A stretch of 64,000 bases of DNA, taken from NCBI GenBank assembly GCA_009739215.1, contig VSJF01000012.1:1-64000 (forward strand). The letters run 5' to 3'. Shown in pieces: positions 13,060 through 26,453 of this stretch (position 1 is its first letter; each line of letters opens with the position of its first letter). The stretch is from Floccularia luteovirens. Taxonomy: Eukaryota > Basidiomycota > Agaricomycetes > Agaricales > Squamanitaceae. The notes under the pieces are model-generated. The model was given only the letters and a program-made list of their open reading frames with translations. It was not told the origin of the DNA and made no database searches. The position numbers and the translations under genes were made by a program.

Positions 13060-14911
13060 ACGACAAAATGAAACGACGAAAGAATGAACCTGTACACGAC
13101 TGAGACACTTGTGGGAGAAGCACCAGAACTACTGTGCATCTTAGATACTGAAGTTCGCGCAGGAAGGTTAGAGTTACCAAGTTACCACCACTGGACGAGA
13201 GTGGTAACTTACCACTAAATGGTCAGCCAGGGTCTGCTGAATTGGCCATGTTGTACATGTATGTCCATTTTCTGTATTGTCTCGTCAATGCTAACAGATA
13301 CTCCCTATTCACGTTTCACAGTTTGCTTGTTGAGATCAAGGAATTCGTAAAACTGCAAGCAAGCTACAGCCTGTTGAAGATGCTGTATAGACACAATGAT
13401 AGTATATAAGCTATTTGGAAACTTTCAGCGCCGTATTCGCCATATCTTGCGGTCCTTCAAAGTAAGATATACGTCATCCCTGATGCTGAAAATAAATGTT
13501 GATCCATCAACATAAAGATCTCAACCTCATCGGGATTACAAGATTGGCAGGCACTCAATGACAGGGCACGCATCAAAGACCAGGAATCGCTAAATGAAAA
13601 GCTCAGTAATTTAGAGAAGAACTCAGTCTGTCATTTCCATAAACCAACCCATTTACGCTCGATATGCGCTTGTTGAAAAAGCCCCGAAAGGAAGTTTCTT
13701 AAATACACTCTGAACTATCTTGCATCTACGAGTGGTGAGCGAGTGGAAGTGGACAACTGGAAAATAACATCATTTGAAGTAGAGTTTGGGACCCAAATAG
13801 GCGGTGGAGGATTGTACGTGTTAGTGATGTTTTCTCATATGCGACTGATCTGAATATACCTGGTACGTGTGGTGGTCGGGTGTTTCAGGGGACATGGAAT
13901 AAGACCCCAGTGGCACTCAAGGACCTGCAAGCAGATATGGGCGCAATTCCCAGCGCAAGTGTACGCTATATGATGTATGGTGTGACTGACATTGACCAAG
14001 GAGATATAGCTATCCGACGCGAAATCGAGGTGAATCACGTATATTTCCTTCGCTGGAACAAGTAGTGAATGTGTTATTCTAGGCATGGCCAACCTCCATC
14101 ACCCACACGTCCTTCGTAAGTGGTCACTAGTTCCTGCAGCGCAGGTATGGTTTTTCGCGGAGTGGGATTGTCACCAAATGGCTCTCAACTCGTCAATTGT
14201 GAGGATGATAAAATGGTTCGTATATGCGACGCTATGACTGGAGAAGAGGTTCATCTGATGGAGGGTCATTCGAATTGTGTTGAGTGTGCAGTGTTCTCAC
14301 CTCACGGACAGCAGGTCGCTAGCTGCTGCCGAAATAAAACGGTTTGTGTCCGGGATGTTCAGACTGGTCGGCTACTCAACAAACTGACTGGTCACAACAA
14401 CCGAGTTCAATGGGTGGAATTCTCTCTCGATGGCTCAAAGCTTTTCAGTCGCTCTTGCGATGACATCCTCACATGGAAGTCGGACGCTGGTGACATCATT
14501 GGAAAACTACGAATCAAAACAGATAACGCATGTGCAACATTCTCGCCTGACGGACAACAAATAGCAACGTTGTCACACGAGAGAATTGAGATATGGGATG
14601 TCCAACTCAAACATCAAATTGCCGTGCTTGACGGTCATAAATACCATGTCCAACGAGTGGTGTGGTCAGCTAATGCATTCAAGTTTGCCTCGTCATCTTC
14701 TGCAGAGACACTGCTCTGGGATACCAAGCAGACGTTCCTGATTACTCTCCTGGATCCAGAAACCTTATCCATCAAGTCTCTAACATGTACTGGTAGTCGG
14801 GCCAACGTGGTACTAATACTGTCATATACACAAATCTCCGACTTTCATGTGCTGCGCAATGGGACATCTTTTTTTTGGAATAATTTGTTCGATCGATCTG
14901 CCAAAAGGTAG
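13060..14911 (+). pseudogene. helical-bundle/kinase/WD40 paralogue, inverted and deleted
   Basis: This plus-strand member of the array is opposite in orientation to its neighbours. It lacks the first helix and starts inside helix 2 (ETLVGEAPELLCILDTEV). It keeps helices 3-4 with an internal stop (the TAA after NDSI, about 13.4 kb), the pre-kinase region and the glycine-rich loop exon (GTQIGGGG, FQGTWNKTPVALK). It then jumps from HHPHVL (about 14.1 kb) straight into WD40 blade 1 (LSPNGSQLVNCEDDKMVRIC). The kinase C-lobe, the Pro-rich linker and the helical domain are deleted. The WD40 frame 14120-14911 stays open for 263 codons before degenerating. A short WD40-only transcript is conceivable, but there is no evidence for one. 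Confidence 0.82.
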
Positions 14912-15022
14912 TCTACTCTCAACGACAACCAGCGAGCTCAATGCTCAAAAGGCAGTCTAATTGGATAATTGTAGGGGGGATGGGGTGCTAATACATTCAG
15001 ATATTTGGGTCTAGATACACAA

Positions 15023-18000
15023 CTATTCGATAGAAGAAGACTTGATAACTAATTTAGTGTTGCCCTTGTGGTTCAAAAACTCCAATTTCCCGGTAGAGCG
15101 TTTGAGGGTATAAGGTGATTTTTTGCGTTTCGGGACACAAATAATCTTCTGCCCATCTTGGGTACATACCCAACCTTCGGCGTCGGTGTGATGTGCTAAT
15201 TTGAGGGTATCAAAAGGCTCATGGAATGCGATAGTATCTGGTTTATGTAGATTCTTGATGTACCCGGGTGAATATGTCGAAAGAGAATCGATGTCCCACA
15301 TGAGAATTTCACCATGATGCGTTCCAGCTACGACTCGTCCGAGGTCTAAACGTACATTTGCCCTGGTAACGTCCCGCCGACGCGCGATGATTTTCGTGAC
15401 TCGATCATAATTTGCTGTATCGATGTTCCATGTGTCAAGAAAGACTACACCAGAGTGATCTGAAACTAGACAAAGTTGGTTGGCAGTAAATACAAATCTC
15501 AGAATGGTGAACGCTGATGAATGGATATCTGTCTGGAAAATAGCATTCTGGGATATTTGTTTAGCATCCCAGAGACTTATCCTATTCCACGTTTTCGATA
15601 TTGAAGCCAGCTTGGATCCATTAAGTGACCACACCACTGAATTCACCGGGACTTTATGATCGATCACGGCAACTTGATTTTCAAGTTTGGAATCCCAGAT
15701 CTCGATTGTGTGGTCTGACGACGTGATTGCTACTTGTTGTCCGTCAGGAGAGAATGTCGCACTTGTGTAGAACTCCATAAGACGTTCACGCGTAGATTCT
15801 TGCATTTCTTGTCTTCCAATGAGGTCGCCATTGTTCACATTCCAAGTGATGATGTTCCAGACAGAGCAGCTGACAAGCTTTGAGTCATCTCGAGAGAATT
15901 CCGCCCGAAAAACCTGACCCTCGTGACCAGCCAATCGTTTGAGTAGTTGACCAGTTTGAACATTCCAGACACATATCGTTTTATCATTACTACAGCTAGC
16001 GAGCCTCTGTCCGTCATGCGAGAAAACTGCACATCGAACAAAATCTGAATGGCCCTTCATCATACGAACCTCTTCTCCAGTCATTTCATCGTATATACGA
16101 ACCACTTTACCTCCCCCACATGCGATGAGTCGAGATCCATTTGGTGACATTGTAATGTCCCCAATCTCGTCACGATGGTGTTTAAACGGGGAAAGAGGAT
16201 CGACTCTGATTATATTTGAGGAAAAATGTGGCCTCTTGTCAGTGACCTCTGTAATGTATGTCTGGAAAAGGAGTGTGTTCGATGGGAATTGTGGTAGGGC
16301 GGAAATATACGTGTGTAGGTGTGCTTGAGATATTGTATAACTATATGAATGAAGGAATGAGATGGCGTCTTTGATCATTCTGCAAAGCTTCGAATGTGAT
16401 CCATCTTCGACTTGGCTCTGTGAAGTGTGCGGCAATCCATCAAACATGAGAATGGACAACTTGTCAACCATTTCACTCACCGAAATGTGTTCGTCAACGA
16501 GATGTAGTGATGAACACACTTTATTTTCATCCAGGCATCCTATGAGACTCAGGACCTCGATCCAATGCAACAGATGTTTGAACAACAGTTCATGGAGCTT
16601 CTTCAGCAATCTGTCAGTAAGGTGTTGGACCTCCAGTATGTGTTCCGTCCAATTCACGACTGCATGTTGTAGATCCATTGATATGCGCTCCTCGATGAGC
16701 TGTTGTGACAAATTATTTATTTGCCTGTCCAGGTGGAATGTTGTTGGTAATCGACATATATTATGTCGGAGTGATTTGTTCATCCTGTCCAAGCATACCT
16801 CAGCAACACCACAGGGACTCCCTTCTGCGTATGGAACCAGGTTGCAGCTGATATCATCTGAAATTTTGCGATCCAAAGATACCGACATTTCAGAAGCCGG
16901 TTCGCTGTGGGGAGCTAGGCTTGCATTCCCTCCAACCTCCGACCCAAAAAGACTTGGCTGAGAGGTGGAGGATGCTCGGGAGCGGGCTGGAGATGACACC
17001 TTCACTGATGGCGCGAGTACCGTTTGCGGAGCGGGTAATGGTGGTGGATTCGTACGAGGGTGGCTGAGGGACCTTTTTCGTGTCGTAAGTGATGATGGCA
17101 GGTCGGGTGAAGGAGGTATAGGTAACACAAGCGGAATAGACGAAGGTGGTATCGGCGTTTGAGGTGCCGGCTCCTCATTACTTGCAGATGTATCAACCCG
17201 GAATGGCACAGATGACGTACTCCAGTCTTCGGTACTAGTGTTGCTTTGGGATCCGAAATTCTGGTTCCGATTTTGCGCTATGCAGTGGGAAACTGTCTCA
17301 CACACGGACATTGCGTCTGGCCGAGATTTTGGGTTCCTGACCCAACATTGCTCTGCAAGTTCCCAAAGTTCATCTGGAAACGCTGGAATTTCGTCTTCGT
17401 CAGGTCGCTCAGGGCGTACACCTTTTTCTACCACCAAATCAATATAACCAGTATACGGAATATGACTCAAAGAGCCTAGAGGGACATCACTCGTGTATAT
17501 CTGTACATTACCCGATCAAATGAGGATAGGTTTGAATTGAATTTAACCTGGGAGCTCACCTCATAGATCGTCATCCCGAATGCATATATATCAACTGGTT
17601 TGCGAAGTGCACCTCCAAGCAATCGTTCTGGTGACATCCAGTTTCGACTTCCAACAACAGAGTTGTCACTTCCACCATGCGCAGTAGAACGACTTGTAGC
17701 ATCAGCTTTTACACGGGACAACCCAAAATCACAAAGAAGGGCTTTTTCTCCATCATCAATAAGAACATTAAGCTGTGAAGATAAGAACGAGATAGATGTT
17801 TACGATTGGTAACGGCGACGTACTCCTTTAAGGTCGCCATGAATAACGCGTTTAGAGTGAAGATACACCAGGCCAAGGGTGATGTGATGCAACTGAATTC
17901 GATATTTTCCATTCACATATGAGCAGTAGTGAAGACACTGTCACGCACGATTTTTACCCTGTCGCAATCAGGATGCGTTCGGCAGTAGTCACGGGCATTC

Positions 18001-19379
18001 CCATTCTTTACATATGGCATCACTATGAATGGCCGATCATCAAAGACATTCGCTCCAAGGAACTCTTCACAAATTCAGTCAAAAAGCATGTTTGTGTGGC
18101 GGGAGCTAGTGTCCACTTACGAAGGACGTGTGGATGGCGGAAGTCCGACCATGCCTAGCATCACACATTCACACCTTTTCCAACGAAGGAAATATATCTG
18201 GCCTACCTCGATTTCACTTCGGACAGCCTATCTCGTCAATCAATGTTATGTTACACCATAGATTACAAGGTATGTAACTTACACTTGCACTTGGAATGGC
18301 ATCCCTGTCTTTCAACACCTTGAGGGCCACTGGAGTCTTATTCCATGTCCCTTGAAACACCTGGCCACTGCACGTACCAAGTGAAATGTGAATCAGTCAC
18401 GGGTCAAGAAAATATCATCAAGACTTACAACCCTCCACCACCTATCTGAGTCCCAAACTCGACTTCAAATGATGTTATTGTCCAGCTGTCCACTTGCACT
18501 TGCTCACCACTGATAGACGAGAGATATTTCAGACTGTGTGTGAGGAACTTCCTTTGTTGAGGATTTTTCACTAGACGGGTCTCAAGCGATTTCTTCAATG
18601 AAACCATCATTGCCATGACACTGCTATGTTGTAAATCTAGTGCACCCGAACGTCAGTTTTACTCAAATGTGTCGGTTTATGGTGACAGACCGAGCTGCTC
18701 CGCAAGTTTATACTGATTTTTCTCTAGATTATTGAGCTTTTCATTTAGTGACTCCTGGTCCTTGATGCGTGCCTCGGCATTGAGTGCTTGCCAATCTTGT
18801 AATTTCGATAAGGTAGAGATCTTCATGTTAACTGATCAAGGTTTATTTTCAGCATCAGGAGCGACATATATCTTACCTTAAAGGACCGCAAGATACTTCG
18901 GATACGGCGCTGAAAGATTTCAATAGCTTTTGTACTATCACTATGTCTGTACAGAATTTTAAATAGATTGTAGCTTGCTTGCAGCTTCACGAATTCCTCA
19001 ATCTCAACAAGTAATCTATAAAGAGTATAGCAACGTATGTTAGCTCAAACACAAGGCCTAGGAATAGCAAATTATATACAGAACAGACGTACTTGTATAA
19101 ATTAGCCAACTCAGCAGAACCTCGCCGACCCTCATGGTTTGGTGGTAGATTACCACTCTCGTCCAGTGGTGGTAAGTCTAACCTTCCTGTACGGACTTCG
19201 GTATCCAAAGTGCACAGCAGTTCCGCTACTTCTCCCGCAAGTGTCTCCACTTGTTCTCGCATATCGCGTACTGCCTGTGCTGCATCCCATACTGCAAGAA
19301 ATACTGTGAATGCTGGCTGCAGCCCCGGAACGGGTACAAGGCCAAGACAGCTACTGATTATCTCCCTTGGAGAAACCAT
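15023..19379 (-). CDS. MLKL-like helical bundle - TKL kinase - WD40 fusion protein (copy 1, intact)
   Basis: This is the best-preserved copy, roughly 1270 residues over about ten exons. The start at 19379 (MVSPREIISSCLGLVPVPG) is fixed by identity with two paralogues. Domains in order: a four-helix bundle of the MLKL-NTD/HeLo kind (about residues 1-142), a coiled brace (SKLQDWQALNAEARIKDQ), and a protein kinase at about 240-530. The kinase has a glycine-rich loop GGGGLSGQVFQG, VALK lysine, HPHVL, HGDLK...N catalytic loop, CDFGLS and SPERLLGG, so it is plausibly active. A Pro/Ser-rich linker, a helical domain (SHSKLCRMIKDAISFL) and about seven WD40 repeats (SPDGQQVAITSSDHTIEIWD) complete it. 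The stop is at 15023. Likely role: a cytosolic sensor using WD40 for recognition and the bundle as effector. This is inferred from MLKL and fungal HeLo/NLR proteins. Confidence 0.85.
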
Positions 19380-20129
19380 ATATCCGGTGTAGTTCACAAA
19401 CAGCTGGTGATTCTTGAGGCGGACCGTACCCAGAGCGAAAAACAGTGGACAGTTGGAGGTTGAAAATCGAGTCAGAAAGCAGGTTGGTGGGGCAAGGAAT
19501 GGTGGAGACCAAGGGAAAATACGAACAAGGGACAAGAGTGCTTGTCGGGACAAAGTTCACGCATTCAGATGAAAGTATAGTGATGTTATCTGCATCAACA
19601 CGTGTGTGAAGAATCACTGTTGAATTCGAGACGGTCGGCCCGTCTCTTGACAACTTAGCGACAAAACGAAGCGACACATTGAAGGGTCGAATGAACTGAT
19701 TCACAACGGAAATGAATATTCACCCAACCACTGCTTGATTCGGTGAAGGTGCTGTGTTACACAGATCAATTTGAGGTAGCTGTGCCTTGTTTACTTGCAG
19801 CATTTTCATGGTGTAAATTTGTGTATCTATCTCGATCCTGTTGTGCAAAACATGAGTGACTGGAATATCTGTAGAACGGAATGCCTTTGGCAAAGTCTAT
19901 TAAACGAATGTTTGCTGTTATATTTATACTCGGGTTGACAAATAAGGACAAATGCGCATTCAATACAATACATGCACCTATCAACGACTGTCCCCAGCAC
20001 CCTCTCCCCAGCTAGTCAGCATCATAAAACTTTTTTTTACTGCTTCAATCCATCTGTGTGACTGTCGAGTACAGCACATATCCCGATTTTATGGTGTGAC
20101 GTCGATGCTACTTGTTGCCAACAAGTAGC
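19380..20129. other. duplicated 5' flank of copy 1
   Basis: 19380-19880 is closely similar to 25209-25730 (upstream of copy 2) and more loosely to 30193-30640 (copy 3). The promoter region was therefore duplicated with the genes. An open frame runs through part of it (to 19553) in frame with the gene. I regard it as flank because the family resemblance starts to weaken above the MVSPREI codons. Confidence 0.6.
19591..19604 (-). promoter_or_regulatory. conserved E-box block upstream of copy 1
   Basis: CACGTGTTGATGCA on the minus strand, about 212-225 bp before the ATG at 19379. The same 14 bp recur at similar distances in copies 2 and 3. The core is a CACGTG palindrome. The regulatory role is inferred from conservation only. 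Confidence 0.5.
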
Positions 20130-20890
20130 ATCAACGTCACGGGTGTCCGTGGTGAATATGGCGCATATTTTGAAGACAATCCTGCCAGTCTCCGACTTCT
20201 GCATGATGGTGTCTTTCCAAGCTTTGAGTCATCTCGGGAGAACTCCACATACAAAAACCGAATGTTTATGACCAGTCTGAATACCAATACCAGACATAAG
20301 TTGTGTTACCCCAGCGACCCTCTGTCCATCACGCGAGAACATGAACAGTGCTCCATCATGTGGATCTCTTGTCCAGTTTCCATTACATATACGATTTATT
20401 CGGTCATACTTACTACTGACAAGTTGAAACACATTTGGTGACAATGCACGATGCTGTCTGACGAAGCAAACAGGATTATGTTTGAGGAAACGTGTTGGTG
20501 GCGGCGTCTTAGGCACTGGTCATTAATTCATTACTTACAGAAAGTGTTGGACCATCAACCTGCATTGGCACAGGTGACGCATCTCGAGGGATTTCTTCTC
20601 CCCCGTACTTTGGTCTCCAGTATCGATACCACTTTGCTATCCAAACGAATTCCGGTTCCGATTTTGTGCTATGTGGCGGAGAAGAGTGTTGGACACATAC
20701 ATTACGTCTGGTCATGATTTTGGATTCTTGGCCCAATGTTGCTCTGCGAGTTCTCGAAGTTCATCTGGCAACATTGGCGCTTCACCTTCGTCAGGTCGCT
20801 CTTACGTCTATTTCTACTATCTAATCAATATAATCTCTATATGCAACTCGACCCAGAAGGACACCAGGCGTGTATAACTGTACATTATCC
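20130..20890 (-). pseudogene. short decayed relic of the kinase-WD40 family
   Basis: On the minus strand, fragments align piecewise with copies 1-3. They run from the end of the kinase C-lobe (MTRRNVCVQ frame, about 20.7-20.9 kb, corresponding to the RPDEDE...PDELWELAEQCW region in shifted frames) through the linker (PVPMQVDGPT). They end in scraps of WD40 blades 1-3 (ALSPNVFQLVSSKYD; FSRDGQRVAG; FVCGVLPR). Frames change repeatedly and large parts are missing. It lies directly 5' on the plus-strand map of copy 2's stop. Confidence 0.7.
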
Positions 20891-20965
20891 ATCAAATGCC
20901 ATAGCATACGCTGATTATAGGGCGTGCTAACACAGTTAGATATTTAGATATAGTTGAGCACTCAA

Positions 20966-23900
20966 TTACTCAATTGAAGAAGACTTCATAATTAATCTAG
21001 TCCAACCCCTGGGGTCTAAAAACTCCAATTTCCCGGTAGACCGCTTGATGGTTAAAGGTCCTTTGCGTTTCGAAACCCAGACGATCTTCCGCCCATTCTC
21101 GGTACACACCCAACCGTTAGAATCAACGTAGTACACTACCCTCAGAGCATTGAAATGCCCATGGAATGTGATAGTATCTGGTTGAAAATCTTTGGGGGAT
21201 GGTGTTGGAAGAGAATTGATGTCCAACATGAGAATGTCACCACCCTTCGTCCCAACCACGACTCGTCTGAGGTTCCAACGTACATCTGCGCTGTAAACAC
21301 CCTGATGTGTGATGAGTTTAGTATCCCGATCATACTTTGGTGTACTGATGTCCCATGTGTGAAGAACGGTTGTACGAGAGTTATCCGCGATGAGGGAAAG
21401 TAGATTGCCAGTAAATGTTAGAGACCCGATGGATAAGGTTTCTGCATACAAGACAGTAATTAGGGACTTCTGTTTTGCATCCCAGAGTAATGTCTCTGTA
21501 TAAGATGCCGAGGCCAACTTGCAGCCATCAGCTGACCAGGACACCGCTTTCGTGACCATGGAGCATGGCGATTCGATGTTCGAGTTTGGTATCAAAGATC
21601 AAGATTTCTTCCTGTGACGTCGTTGCTACTTGTTGCCCGTCAGGCGAGAATGTGCCGCACACGGCGTGTGCCATTTTCCGATGATGCCACCAGTGTCCTC
21701 CTTCCATGTGATGATGGCATCTAAAGAGCGACTGACAAGCTTTGAGCCATCTCAAGAGAATTCCACCCAGTAAACTTGATCGTTATGACCAGTCAGTTTG
21801 TTGAGTAGTTGACCGGTCTGAACAGCCCAGATACAAATCGTTTTATCATGGCCACAACTAGCAACTTTAAGTCCGTCGGTGCGAACACTGCACAGTAAAC
21901 AAAATCCGAATGTCCCTCCATCAGGTGGACCTCTTCTCCTGTCATTTCATCCAATATACGAACCATTTGATCATCGCCACAACTGACAAGCTGGGACCCA
22001 TTTGGTGAAAATGCAACATCCTGAACACGTCCGCGATGGCATTTAACGAAATAAAGATTAGCTGCCAATACGATTGAGGAAACTTGAGGCCTCTCACCAA
22101 CGACCTCTGTAATGTATGTCTGATGCAGGAGTGTGTTGGATGGGAATAGTGGTAGGGCAGAGATGTACGTGTGTAAGTGTGCTTGAGATATTGGGTAACT
22201 GAATAAACGAAGGAAGGAGATGGCATCTTTGATCATTCTGCAAAGCTTCGAATGCGATCCATCCTTGTAATAGCTCTGAGAGGTGTGCAGAAATCCATCA
22301 AACATCAGAATGGGCAACTTGCCAACCGTTTCACTCACTGAAATGTGTTTATCCATGAGATGTAGTGATGCACACACTTGATCTTCATCAAGGCATCCTT
22401 CCAGACTCAGGACCTCGATCCAATGCAACAGATGTTTGAACAGCAGTTCATTGAGCTTCTCCATCAAACTGTCAGTCAGGTGTCGGATCTTCAGTATGTC
22501 TGTCATCCAATTCGTGACTGCGTATTGTAGATCCTTTGGTATGTGTTCTTTAAGGAGCTGAGTTAGGCCTTTGATTTCTGTGTCCAGATGGAGTGCTGTT
22601 GATAGTCCACATATATTATGTCGTAACGATCCGTTCATCTTATCCAGGCATGCTTCAGCAAAACCATTTCGCATCCTTTCCAAATTTGGTGCCAGTGTAC
22701 CGCTGAAAACATATGAAGGAGCCGAGGTTATATGAGCCGGCTTGCGACGAGGAGCTAGCCTCACATTTCCCCGAACTTCCGACCCATCAAGGCTTGACCG
22801 AGAAGCGGGGGATGGGACCTTATTTGGAAGTGACAATGGCGGAAAGGGTAATAGGGGTGGGTTCACACGAGGGCGGCTGGGAGATCTACTTCGTGTTGTA
22901 AGTGATAGTAACGGGTCGGGGGAAGGAGGTGTAGGCAACACAGGTAGAATAGACGGATGGGGGTGTCTGCCTCTGAGGTTCTGGCTCCACATTACCTGCA
23001 GAGGCTGTGGATGCATCAACCCGCATTGGCAAAGGCAACACATTTCCTGCTGAAGGGGGTTCATTCTCTCCCGTAATTTGGTTTCTAGAAGTAACGCTAC
23101 CCGGTAATTTAACCGAACTCAGATTCCGATTTTGTGTCATGTAGCGAGAAAGAGTGTCGCACACAGAGATTGCGTCTGGTCGAGATTTCGGGTCCTTGGC
23201 CCAACAGTGCTCTGCAAGTTCCCAAAGTTCATCTGGCAACATTGGTGCTTCGTCTTCGTCAGGTCGCTCCGGGCGTATATCTCTGTCTACCACCAAATTG
23301 ATAAAATCTTTATATGTAATATGACCCAGAGGGACATCAGCCGTGTATATCTGTAGATTATCTATCAATTTGGGATAGGTTTGAGTGGAAATTACCAGGA
23401 ACTCACCTCATAGGTTGTCATCCCAAACGCATATATATCAACTGGTTTGCGAAGCGCACCTCCAAGCAATCGTTCCGGTGACATCCAGTTACGACTTCCA
23501 ACAACAGAATTATCATGCGAGATGGAACGACTGGTAGCATCAGCTTTGACGCGGGACAACCCAAAATCACAAAGAACGGCATTTTCTCCATCATCAATAA
23601 GTACATTAAGCTGTGTATATAAGAAGAAAGTTTAGGAATAACAATAGCGACGTACTGCTTTGAGGTCGCCGTGGATAACACGTTGAGAGTGAAGATACAC
23701 CAGACCAAGAGTGATATGATGCAACTGGATTCAATATTGGTTCACATATGAGCTGGCAGTGGAGATATTGCCACGTACGATTTCACTCTGTCGCAAGAAG
23801 GATATATTCGTGAGTAATCGCGGGCATTCCCATTCTTTAGATATGGCATCACTATGAATGGCTGATCATCACAATCAATGATAATTTAGTCAAAAATCAT

Positions 23901-25208
23901 ATTTGTGTGGTTAAAATTAATGACCACTTACGAAGGACGTGTGGGTGACGAAGGTTCGACCATGCCTGGCATACATAACACATTTACATTAGTCTCAATG
24001 AAGGAAATAAATGCAGTCTACCTTGATTTCGCTTCGAACAGCCTATCTCCCTAGTCAGTGTCATTCATAACATCACTACAAAGTATAACATACATGTGCG
24101 CTTGGAATGACACCCATATCTGCTTTCAGTACTTTGAGCCACTGGAGTCTTATTCCATGTCCCTTGGAATACCTGACCACTGCACGTACCGGGTGTAATG
24201 TACATCAGTGACCAGTATATAACAAATATCACTATGACTTACAACCCTCCACCACCTATCTGATTCCCGAACTCAAGTTCAAATGATGTTATTGTCCAAT
24301 CCACTTGCACTTGCTCACCACTCGTAGATGCGAGATAGTTCAGACTGTGTGTCAGAAACTTCCGCTGACGAGGATTTTTCACTAAATGCATATCGAGTGA
24401 CTTTTTTAATGAAACCATCATTGCCATGACACTGCTATGCTGCAAATCTAGTGCACACGAATGTCAGTTTTACTCAAATGTATTGATTTATGAAAATGAC
24501 AAACTGAGCTGCTCCACAAGTTGATACTGATTTTTCTCTAAATCATTGAGCTTTTCGTTTAGTGATTCTTGGTCCTTGATGCGTGCCTCTGCGTTGGGGT
24601 CTGCTAATCTTGTAATTTTGATAAGGTCGAGATCTTTATGAAAATAGATCGATGTTAAACTTCAGCGTCATGGATGACATATATCTTACCTTAAAGGACC
24701 GCAAGATACTGCGGATACGGCGCTGAAAGGTTTCAATAGCTTGTACGCTATCATTGTGCCTGTACAGCATCTTCAGCAGACCGTAGTTTGCTTGCAGCTC
24801 TACGAATTTGTTGATCTCAACCAGCAAACTGTGATACATCAGTACGTGAGTAGGGATTATTGCAATGTATTCGTTAGCATCCCAGAAACACATGGCCTAG
24901 CAACATTTTAAAGGGACGTACTTGTATAAATTAGCCAACTCAGCAGAACCTCGCCGACCCTCATGGTTTGGTGGTAGATTACCACTCTCGTCCAGTGGTG
25001 GTAAGTCTAACCTTCCTGCACGAACTTCAGTATCCAAAGTATACAGCAATTCCGCTGCTTCTCCCGCCAGTGTCTCGACTTGTTTTGGCATTTCGCGTAC
25101 TGCTTGTGCTGCATCCCATACTGCAAGAAATACTGTGAATGCTGGCTGCAGCCCCGGAACGGGTACAAGAGCAATACAGCTATTTATTATCTCCCTTGGA
25201 GAAACCAT
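20966..25208 (-). pseudogene. helical-bundle/kinase/WD40 fusion (copy 2, multiply broken)
   Basis: This copy has full-length architecture: MVSPREIINSCIALVPVPG start at 25208, helical bundle, brace, kinase, Pro-rich linker, helical domain, and WD40 to the SSSIE stop at 20966. At least six lesions separate it from copy 1. There is a missing base in the VALK exon (about 24138), which destroys the kinase frame. The linker is frameshifted near 22960, and a base is missing in blade 2 (about 21893). An in-frame TGA sits at about 21757, where the intact copies have a sense codon. Further shifts occur near 21690 and 21550. The mix of deletions and nonsense changes makes this a genuine pseudogene rather than simple sequencing noise. 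Confidence 0.8.
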
Positions 25209-26356
25209 GTATGTGATGCAGTTACTCTAAGTGTGATATTTAGCACGAACAGCTGGTGATTCTTGATGTGGACTGTACCTAGAGCGAAATGCCGCGGAGT
25301 TGGAATATTGAAAATCAGGGTCAGAAAGCAGATTGGTGGGACGGGGCAAGGAATGGTGGAGACCAGGGGGAAATGTGGACACGGGGCAAGAGGGACAAAG
25401 TTCATGCATTCAGATGAAAATATAGTGATGTTATCTGCATCAACACGTGTGTGGAGAATCATTGTTGAATTCGAGAAGGTCGGCGCGTCTCTTGACACCT
25501 TGGCGACAAAACGAAGCTACACATTGAAGGGCCCGAATGGACCTCTTCACGACGGAAATGATTAATGAATATTCACCCAACCGCCACTTGATATTTTGGT
25601 GAAGGTGCTGTGTTACATAGATCAAATTGAGGTAGCTGTGCCCTCTTTACTTGAGACACTTCTATAATGTAAAGTGTGTATCAATCTCGACCTAGTTGTG
25701 CAAAACATGAGTTATTGGAAACCGGCATACAACTCCAGAAAGCATCATGTAGCATATTACCCTAATATGCTATATGCTACTATCAGGGACACTGGTGGAC
25801 TCAGGCTTTGTAAGTTCGTAATACGATGTGTGATAAATGTGTTCATGTTGTAAAATGGTTTTTTCCCGGACTAATTCCTTCACGTGACGTTGAATACTAG
25901 TTCGTTGGGTGGGCGGGGGTTCAGAAAGAGGAGTAGTAAAAAAAATAAAAAACAGCGGAATAGGTAAATTGACAAGGTTTTTGACTGGAAATTCGACTAT
26001 TCTTAAAAATAGAACATTTTTTCTGAAACTCCGGAGCGTGCTTGAAAGCCTCGTAGTGGATGTAGGGTCACGGAAGGAGACAAGATCATACAAGACAGAC
26101 TGGAGAGTGGGTGGGTGGGTTAGATGAACTTTTCACTAGATGCGAGGAGGGGAAAATGAAAGATAAAGAGATTAAGGCAGCCCATTCGATTTTTATGCAT
26201 CTTAATGGGAGCGCACGGGCCTGTAGAAAAAAGTAATATATCATAGCACTCGAAATTTTCGAAACCATCAAACTTTGTGCGAGCTCAAAGGACAGTCATA
26301 GTTAGGTCATTATAGGGAATGCTGATACACTCAGACATTTGGATCTAGATACACAA
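25209..26356. other. 5' flank of copy 2 and 3' flank of copy 3
   Basis: 25209-25730 is homologous to the 5' flank of copy 1. 26280-26356 resembles the 3' flanks at 14990-15022 and 20935-20965. The middle (25730-26280) shows no gene. Plus-strand ORFs here are shadows of conserved flank. Confidence 0.5.
25436..25449 (-). promoter_or_regulatory. conserved E-box block upstream of copy 2
   Basis: CACGTGTTGATGCA on the minus strand, about 228-241 bp before the ATG at 25208, identical to the copy 1 block. Confidence 0.5.
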
Positions 26357-26453
26357 CTACCTAATAGAAGATGATTCCATAACTAATCTAGTCTTTCCAT
26401 AGTGGTCCAAAAACCCCAATCTCCCGGTAGTGCGCTTGATCGTATAAGGTGGT

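Noticed and set aside
19380..19704. ORFs upstream of kinase copy 1 resembling ORFs upstream of copy 2
   Set aside because: The similarity is duplicated flank; frames are not consistently open across the copies.
22870..23064. separate gene starting at MNPLQQEMCC inside kinase copy 2
   Set aside because: It is the linker read in a shifted frame; the preceding ORF carries the kinase tail in the original frame.
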